Assembly: GCF_024868665.1 (NCBI RefSeq)
Contig: NC_079904.1
Location: forward strand, 16,370,368 to 16,434,367
Direction of reading: 5' to 3'
Length of the DNA: 64,000 nucleotides
Source of the DNA: Triplophysa rosa
Lineage: Eukaryota > Chordata > Actinopteri > Cypriniformes > Nemacheilidae
The notes below the pieces were generated by a model. The model saw only the letters and a list, made by a program, of their open reading frames with translations, was not told where the DNA came from and ran no database searches. Below are positions 57,123 through 64,000 of the stretch, in pieces; position 1 is the stretch's first letter, and each line of letters begins with the position of its first letter. A program made the position numbers and the translations under genes.

Positions 57123-58393
57123 CGCGCACTGGATCCCCCGACACGGTCATGTTTGACGCATTGGCAATATCAATGATTTCTTAAATGACCCCCTGGCGCT
57201 CTGATTGGCTGATGTAGATGTAGTCCGAGGTGTTTTCCTTGAATGAGGCGCGTAAAGTGCGTCAATATTTGTTTTGGAACATGATGTGCATAATAGTGAT
57301 GATTTTGCCACATTTGAATTAATATGCAACCATTTCAGCTTCACTCACAGGACAGTGCCCGAGTGTCACCGAGAAAATAAAAAGAAAGTAAATTTATTTA
57401 TAGTTCTCTCCTTTGCTATATCGAAGAACATCCCATTTACGTTCATTTTGTACGTTTATTGAATCTAAACTAAACCGTTAAACGAGGCAATTAAAAAGAT
57501 CTAATTTAGGACTTTGCAAACTGAGGGAACAAGTCCCTCAATCATAAAGTTCTCCTCTTTATAAACTATTATCAGTGACTGATTTATGACGCCGAATGAT
57601 CGCGCCCTGGTGCTTTGGTCTGGCATTAATTTGACACTTTTATTTGCGCGCCCTCGCCCTGTGGTGCGTGACCTCACGCAGGTCAGGGCAGAAGCCCGAT
57701 TGGGACATCGAGATCACTGCTATTGTTTTTGCCCCTTTCCAAGGATAACAGCAGCGCTCTGTGAGCGAGCGGGAGAAATGCACGTGCTTACCTACACGTC
57801 TCCCCCTCTCCTCTACCGACGCACTCCGCCAGGCCTTTTGTCGTGGTTTCCGCGTGGAGTTTATGAATGGGGTACAGGATGTGACACTCAGCTGGGTAAG
57901 GGCGCTTTAATAACGTGTCAACCACTGGGCACTTAAATGACTCTGCGGGGAGCATTTTTGAGCTCACATGCTCGACGCAATTGTCTTACGGTGTTGCATC
58001 AGTTTTTTTTTCGTTTGCGCGTGGAGGGTTCCAATGCGCGTCACCTGATGGAGTTGTCTGTTCACGCGCGCGTGTCTGTTGACGGAGATAAAACCGGGCA
58101 TTCGGCACAATACACTGCGTAACAGTACAGGAATCCCCAACATCTGTGACAAAGCTAGACTGGCAGAATGTTAGTCGTTAAAAATGATAAATATTGCAAA
58201 ACTACGAAGCAGAATTTGACAGTAGCTAACATAAACTTAATGTTGTCATGATTTTCGTTAACCATAATAAATATATACAATTTCCTTCAAGAAGTGTGAA
58301 AAGCTTTTGGAATTCTTTCTTCTGTTATTTTTAATGATGCTCAACGTGTGTTTTAAAAAAAGCACGTACATACCCAGATAGTAAAATGGATGT
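57123..58393. other. igfbp1 upstream region
   Basis: Non-coding, with a GC-rich part at 57590-58100. The 116-codon open frame at 57586-57936 lies here and is attributed to GC-rich composition. Confidence 0.45.
57666..58074 (-). promoter_or_regulatory. igfbp1: Cluster of RCGTG cores upstream of igfbp1
   Basis: Nine A/GCGTG cores on either strand, at 57666, 57675, 57781 (palindromic CACGTG), 57795, 57852, 57913, 58019, 58063 and 58070, in a GC-richer block 0.6-1 kb before the transcription start. RCGTG is the core of hypoxia response elements, and igfbp1 is a known HIF target in fish. That these sites are used is inference. Confidence 0.4.
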
Positions 58394-58618
58394 TCACTCT
58401 AAAAAAAGGCGCTTAAAAGGTTCTTCACAGCAGTGCCAGAAACCAGTCAAAGGTTCTTTAGAGCCAACTCTATCTTACCTTTTTTTTATCATTTGAAGGA
58501 CCTTTTTTCGCCACAAAGAACCGTTTGTGAGACAGAAAGGTTTGGATGTTAAAGGTTCTTTATGGAACCAAAATGGTTCTTCTATGGAATTGTGAAGCAC
58601 CTTTATTTTGAAGAGTGT
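58394..58618. repeat. MITE with ACTCT/AGAGT ends, second copy
   Basis: Starts tcactctaaaaaaaggcgct and ends ctttattttgaagagtgt, with repeated aaggttctt/aagaacc motifs. Related to 2121-2362. Confidence 0.7.
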
Positions 58619-59228
58619 TGAATCAATATTGAAATTTGAATCAATATTGAAAATAAACAATTCAACATTAATTTAACATTTTTGGCAAAAACTATTGTTA
58701 TCACATTTTTTTTATTTATTTAATATGTTGCAACATTGAAGACGTTCTGAAAGTGAACGTTTATTTTTAATGGACTATTGTAAAGATTGCTAGAGGTCTG
58801 TTTCATTTTAGGCTTGTAAAACAGCTGCCAGTGTTTTCATTCTGCTAACAATACACATTTCTCAGTACACTGGTGTATTTCCAAGAAAGCCAAAATATAC
58901 AAATTATTACAAAGCACACATGGTTACTTTTTCTTAATGCCTCTAACAGATAATCTGGTCAAATATTTGTAAAACTGTTGATGATTTGTTGTCCTTTCTT
59001 TACCCTACACACAAACTATGTAATTGATAAAATATTTATGTATTAAGATTATATGTTTGCTTATATACAGTAAATATGCATCAGTGCATGACCAATACGT
59101 GTCTACTCAAAAGTAGGTGGTATTAGAGTACTTTATTGTGCACCAAAATCTATTTACATCTTCTATGTCTGTGCTTTTATTCTAGTCAAATAGGACATTA
59201 ATCTGCAATATATAAATGAGTGAAACTT
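58619..59228. other. Gene-free AT-rich DNA
   Basis: Nothing delimited. A short direct repeat (tgaatcaatattgaaa) occurs at 58618-58650. Confidence 0.4.
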
Positions 59229-59796
59229 GTCACGATCAGCAGGGGAAGAACCCAATTGCAGGCAGCCGGGGATTAAGGGGTTAACACAAAATACTTTATT
59301 TTAACAAACACAAAACAAGGACCCGCGATGGGGTAAAAACAGCAACAAGAAAACAATAAACAAGCACAGAACGAAGACTGACTAAACACTAGACTGAATA
59401 AACACTTGACAAACTAAACTAAACACTACTAAGAAGATGACACAGCAACAACAGGAACAGGCAATAACGGCTAACGCTGGACGAGAGCAAGACAACTGAA
59501 TACAGCACATAGCACACATAATGACCGAACAAAGGACAATGAAACATGAGGGTATTATATAGGGAGACAGACAAAGGATAATTAGCAAGGGGCAGGTGTG
59601 GGTAATAAAACACTCAGGGAAAGTTAACGAGGAAACGAGATGGCGGGAACAGAGACACGGACAGGAGAGAGAGAGAGTATGGAAGGCCGAAAGGTCAACA
59701 ATCTCTCTCTCCACATAAAACCTAAGGCTTTGCCATGACTCTGCTACAAGACCAAGAATAGACATGACATGATGAAGCAGAGTCATGACAGAAACT
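59223..59796 (-). mobile_element. Solo LTR, 562 bp, with target duplication
   Basis: LTR 59229-59790 starts tgtcacgatcag and ends agtcatgaca, flanked by the direct repeat gaaact (59223-59228 and 59791-59796). It is the reverse orientation of the family at 1317-1794: both share the gggttaac...gcaggc end and the gtcatgac...cagagtcatg end. The 134-codon open frame on - inside it is not a gene. Confidence 0.75.
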
Positions 59797-60689
59797 GGTC
59801 AAATATTTAGCTTCATAAAACATCTAAGTAAATGCAATCATACCGCTGTCCTCAAATAACCATCAACATGGACTGCTCCTGTTCAACCCAAATGACCTTT
59901 TTTTACAGAAAGTAGCTTTGTGGGAGTGTTTGTGCCTACAGCTAACATATCCGAATATCCTGGAAATAGCTTTCTCACAATCTATTACAAGCTTAACAAG
60001 GTAAATCTCTTGTTAAGTGGAGAATTTTAGCCATTATGTCTCTGGAATCTGAAGAGGCTGGTGTGATAGTACAGTCAATTATAACATCGAAGAGACCAAA
60101 AAAACCAAGCATCAGGCAGGCCTGAAAAAAAGAGAGAGAGACAAAAACAACTTACACATCAACATTACTGACATCAACAGAATAGAAAAATTGAATGTAT
60201 GTCATTTGAAAATAGCAAAATGCAAACCCACACAGAGGACCATGAACATAAATATACCAGAATTCTCATTAAATGTCACGAACGTCAGCATCTTTGCATA
60301 AGAAAAACTTTGACTTTGGCACAGAAAAGCTTTTAACATGATATTTAGATGCACCTTGAGATCTGACCTGACCTTTAACTTTAAATTTATTGTAATTGCT
60401 TAAATTGCAGAATATGTGTTGCATTGTGTATGACAATAAAAAGACAAACGCAGTTTCATATTCTTAATAAACTGCACCTCCATCTGTTTTATTTAGAAAA
60501 TCCATTGTTCACTCTCCTAGAGAGGTTAAATAAGGTATAGCGAATGAACACCCTCTACATTTTTCCCATTCCTGCTGTGGATGGCATGATTTCAGAGTCA
60601 GAATGTTCTTTAGGGTCAGGCATGGTTAAGATTGAGATTTTAATGTGATTAGTGCATCTTAAATCCCTTCGGTTGGCACACGCACACAC
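59797..60689. other. Mostly gene-free; one weak candidate exon
   Basis: Non-repetitive sequence. The only point of interest is a - strand acceptor-plus-ORF at 60122-59997, listed separately. Confidence 0.4.
59997..60122 (-). other. Weak candidate terminal exon, unidentified
   Basis: On the - strand a strong acceptor (ctctttttttcag) is followed by 41 open codons and a TAA. The peptide contains LMLGFFGLFDVIIDCTITPA, which is hydrophobic. No upstream exon, homology or polyadenylation signal was found, so it may be chance. In other vertebrates adcy1 is the neighbour of igfbp1 on this side, but the peptide does not resemble its C-terminus. Confidence 0.2.
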
Positions 60690-60692
60690 ACG

Positions 60693-60726
<34 letters not shown>

Positions 60727-61043
60727 TGTTGGGTTTCCATGTTTTATGGGGACATTCTTTAGACGCAATGGTTTTTATACTGTACAAACTGTATATCATA
60801 TTCCTGACCCCTAACCCACCCCCTAACCCTAAAAGTCACACACCACTGTCTGCTCTTTTAGATTTTCAAAAAAGTTAATTCTGTATGATTTATAAGCTTG
60901 TTTCCTCATGGGGACAAAAAAATGTCCCCACAAGGACAAGGATTTTGGATATTGCCATCTTTGTGGGGACATTTTGTCCCCATACCATAGGGTTTACCCT
61001 TCCCACACATACACACACGCACACACACGCACACACACGCACG

Positions 61044-61085
<42 letters not shown>
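60690..61085 (+). repeat. (CA)n-bracketed interspersed repeat, copy 2
   Basis: The core 60725-61010 is nearly identical to 9005-9290, between (CA)n/(CACG)n tracts on both sides. Confidence 0.78.
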
Positions 61086-61087
<2 letters not shown>

Positions 61088-61168
61088 CCTAACTGTTGGT
61101 AGTCCTAACTGTTTTAAGGACTTTCCATCCACTTTTCTATTGTTTAAATAGTAAATATTTTACGTTCC

Positions 61169-61640
61169 TTAAAGGGATAGTTCACCCAAAAACCTGTATG
61201 TGCACTGGAAGCTTACAATACAAATACAAATTCCTTGTGTGTCCAAGCACACTTGGCGATAAAGCTCTTTCTGATTCTGATTCTGAAAATGAAAATTCTG
61301 TCATGAATTAGACACCCTCAAGTAGTTCCAAACCTGTATACATTTCTTTGTTCTGATGAACACAAAGAAAAATATTTAGAAGAATGTTAGCAACTGAGAT
61401 TCCTCGGGTAGTCAAAAATGGTAGTCAAAGGTGCCCCACAACTGTTTGTTTTCCTGAATTCCTCAAAATATCTTCTTTTGTGTTTAACAGAAACAATATA
61501 TACAATCATTGTTTCTACTAGTCAATAATGCCCCAGAAATCTCAGTTGCTAACATTCATCCAAATAATATCTTTGTTTGTGTTCAACAGAACAAAGAAAT
61601 TGATACAGGTTTGGAACAACTTGAGGGTGAGCAACTCACA
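61169..61640. repeat. Family A MITE (copy 7) interrupted by a LINE 3' tail
   Basis: Starts cttaaagggatagttcaccc. After a roughly 90-bp interruption (about 61191-61286, caattcc-free, ending in ctgattctgattctg) the MITE continues with aaaatgaaaattctgtcatg and runs to a degraded right end near gagggtgagcaactcac. The inserted tail (ttccttgtgtgtcc, ggcgataaagctctttctg) resembles L2/CR1-type LINE 3' ends. Confidence 0.65.
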
Positions 61641-64000
61641 GTATCATTATTACAAGAGTTGGAAAAATAACACATACGCAAACTCACTAGAGCATACCAG
61701 CGCTAACACACACTCATAGCGAAAAATGTATACACAACCTTTCACCCACATTGTCCGCAAACAGTTGAATGAAATAGTTGCTGGTTATGAATACATGACT
61801 TTGTATCAGAAATATCATACATTATTGTGGGTGTGACCACGCATGTTTGTTGTTAAAAGAAGCCGCTGCTCCCGGTGCCAGAACTCCTGTCACAGCGTGC
61901 GTTTCCATCAATTCTCATGCAAGCCTTTATTCCTGAAATGTACACACATATATGATGAATCTTACTTCGCTGGAGCCCAAGACCGTTCTGTATCCTCAGT
62001 GCTTACTGTTATCACACCACACCACTGAAATATGTTGTGGTTAGATAACAGGAGTTTGAGCTCGATAATGGTCTGGATGTTGGATGTTTGTGACTCGTTG
62101 TGTACAAAGCATAAAGTGTCAAAATAATTTTACGTATGTGTGTGTGTGGGAAAACCTTTTTGCATGCGCTCCCATGCACAGGCTTCCATTGTGTATGGCT
62201 TCCTCTGGCTCCAGCCAGCATGGAAATGGCCGAACGAGAGGTGTTTATCTGGCCAACATTAGGCATATCTGACACTTATTTATATACATACACTTTACAC
62301 ACACATACATATGTGCACACAGACACTCGCACTTGTGGGTTTCCATCTCCGTCACGCTGGCCATTTTCAAATTTCTTGGATTCTACAATTGTGATTGATA
62401 TTTCTATCCTCAGCAGCACAGAATTTTGTTATTCAGATTTACAGTTTATTCTCCAGCTCTTCACAACCATGCAGATGACAAATGGAACAGATGGATGATT
62501 CAAAGTAACCGTACATCTGAGCTGTTGCAGTGGAAGCACACGTGCTGTTAACATGGTGGAGTTGTGGCTTATATTGTGTCCTGACGCCCCATTGTGTTTC
62601 TGCACTGATTTCTGGTAGCTGAAATCATTATCATATTAAAAAATATTTAATCAATAAACTGTCCAACAATTAAAAACAAGTTTTTGTGTAATTTTTGGTA
62701 GCTTTCAAGGAATGCATAATTCAGGTGTGTCCGCTTAATCCATTCCCCTCCCTCTTGAGACCAAAAACACTAGAACAGAAAGAATAACTATAAAAAATGT
62801 TGACTACAGTATAAAGAATGTCATTTTACAGATTTACGATTAGGGATCAGCATTAAACATTCCATATTGATGACCAGCCTCTAACTGAACACCACGTACG
62901 TCTTAGTCAACTCACGTAGCTAATACTTAAAATGAATTACTTTACTTTTTGAATCCTTCTATTTTCGGTGTCAGTGGAATGGATTGATGATCTGCCAAAA
63001 GCCCATTACACTGCAACCTTTTGTGCAGAACTCTTCATATTCTATCGCTGCTATTTTGGTACCTTTCATGTTGCCAAATTGAGCTTGTTAATCCGTGCAA
63101 CTGAGTTTCATTGTGTGAGTCTGATTGATGATGCAGATTGTGAATACTAACAAGGGTGCACCAAGGAAAGCCTTCATTATGCATCTGAGGACAAACTGGA
63201 ATGTTTCCTGAATAGGGTACAAAACAGGGCATGATCCTTTATAAAAGTAAATAAACCTCAGATGAACCTTCATTTTATCCTTTTATTTTATTATATTAAT
63301 CATTGAACTGTTTTATTTTTTGTTCAATAATAATGGTTATGTTTTTGTTACTCAGACATTGTATCTGGGTCAATCAATACAGCCATTACATGTTATGTAT
63401 AAATTAATGTAAAAATACTTTGCATATGTTTAACTTTTAATTTTTCACAATAGTTACTATCCAAATTACAGACGCCATAGGCTGGTTAATGTTTGTCATT
63501 TAGCTCTGATAAATCACATTTATGAAAAAGGGGCTATCTGGGGGGGGTTTGTTGTAAAAATGTACTAAAAAAGAATATCTGATCTATGATATGGGTGGAA
63601 AAGGTGTTTATTGTGAATAAATATAAACAATTGCCCCTGACCCAAATTCCACACAGGGTTAAATTCAAATACATAAAATGAAAAAAAGCATATTAATATG
63701 CATATTAACATATATATCGTATACTACTTAGGCTATTCAAAAATGTCCCGTGCTGTTCCATGTGGTAAAAACATAAAAACAAAACAAAAGTTGTGGTGTT
63801 TTTGGACCAATTGAAGACTTTGCCACAGGATTGTGTTGTACAGTATACAATATTCCTACACTTGTTGTACTGTATACAACAGAAAGTATTGTGGTAATTC
63901 ATGATCAGCTACATTCAGATGTTGTGTCATAATTGTTGTTGTACTGCAGCAGTTACACAGGAATACTGCAGGTAACAATGGGGAAACAAGGCTATAGGTT
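61641..64000. other. Gene-free stretch to the window end
   Basis: AT-rich DNA with short random frames and no repeat with clear ends. A ttgtactgtatacaac-type palindrome lies at about 63835-63880. Confidence 0.4.

Noticed and set aside
57586..57936. 116-codon open frame upstream of igfbp1
   Set aside because: GC-rich promoter-proximal DNA; no domain or splice support.
59382..59786. 134-codon open frame on the - strand
   Set aside because: Inside the second solo LTR; composition is Leu/Cys/Ser-rich by chance.
59797..64000. Search for adcy1 exons, expected next to igfbp1 by vertebrate synteny
   Set aside because: No adenylate cyclase catalytic motif was seen in any frame, so the neighbour, if present, lies beyond the window.

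Overview
This window is nuclear DNA of a ray-finned fish, most likely a cypriniform (carp/zebrafish group). It has spliced genes with GT-AG introns, AT-rich intergenic DNA, (CA)n microsatellites, and many fish-type transposable elements (DIRS, Merlin, piggyBac, hAT, Tc1, a CR1/L2-like LINE and TTAA-type MITEs). No bacterial, organellar or RNA gene was seen. The species call is inferred from repeat style, not from a database match.

Two host genes are clear, arranged tail to tail. igfbp3 lies on the + strand (ATG 33468, stop 46522, four coding exons, 284 aa). igfbp1 lies on the - strand (ATG 56978, stop 55386, four coding exons, 258 aa). This is the ancestral vertebrate IGFBP1-IGFBP3 pair. Both encode secreted insulin-like growth factor binding proteins with a 12-cysteine N-terminal domain and a 6-cysteine thyroglobulin type-1 C-terminal domain. 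Each has a TATA box upstream. All exon phases join without a break.

The first 33 kb is almost entirely mobile DNA. In order it holds: a TTAA-type MITE split by a solo LTR (802-1858); a miniature LTR retrotransposon with intact LTRs and target duplication (4989-6159); an internally repeated segment (7612-8203); a (CA)n-bracketed repeat (8969-9341); a DIRS-type tyrosine-recombinase retrotransposon on the - strand with its internal complementary region (9674-15353); a five-deep nest of DNA transposons (17114-25357); and a piggyBac relic (29780-32959).

At the core of the nest is a roughly 6.6 kb Merlin (IS1595-like) transposon with about 700-bp terminal inverted repeats. It carries two divergent spliced genes: a DDE transposase whose C-terminal end is frameshifted, and an intact 236-aa coiled-coil/CCDC106-like gene. 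This two-gene Merlin is the most unusual object in the window.

From 33 kb on, the IGFBP locus carries smaller insertions in introns and flanks. The most notable is a 2.1 kb LINE placed antisense just downstream of the igfbp3 stop codon, flanked by perfect 59-bp direct repeats. The last 7 kb (57-64 kb) is the igfbp1 upstream region, with a cluster of RCGTG cores, followed by a solo LTR, a second copy of the (CA)n-bracketed repeat, and apparently gene-free DNA with one weak candidate exon.
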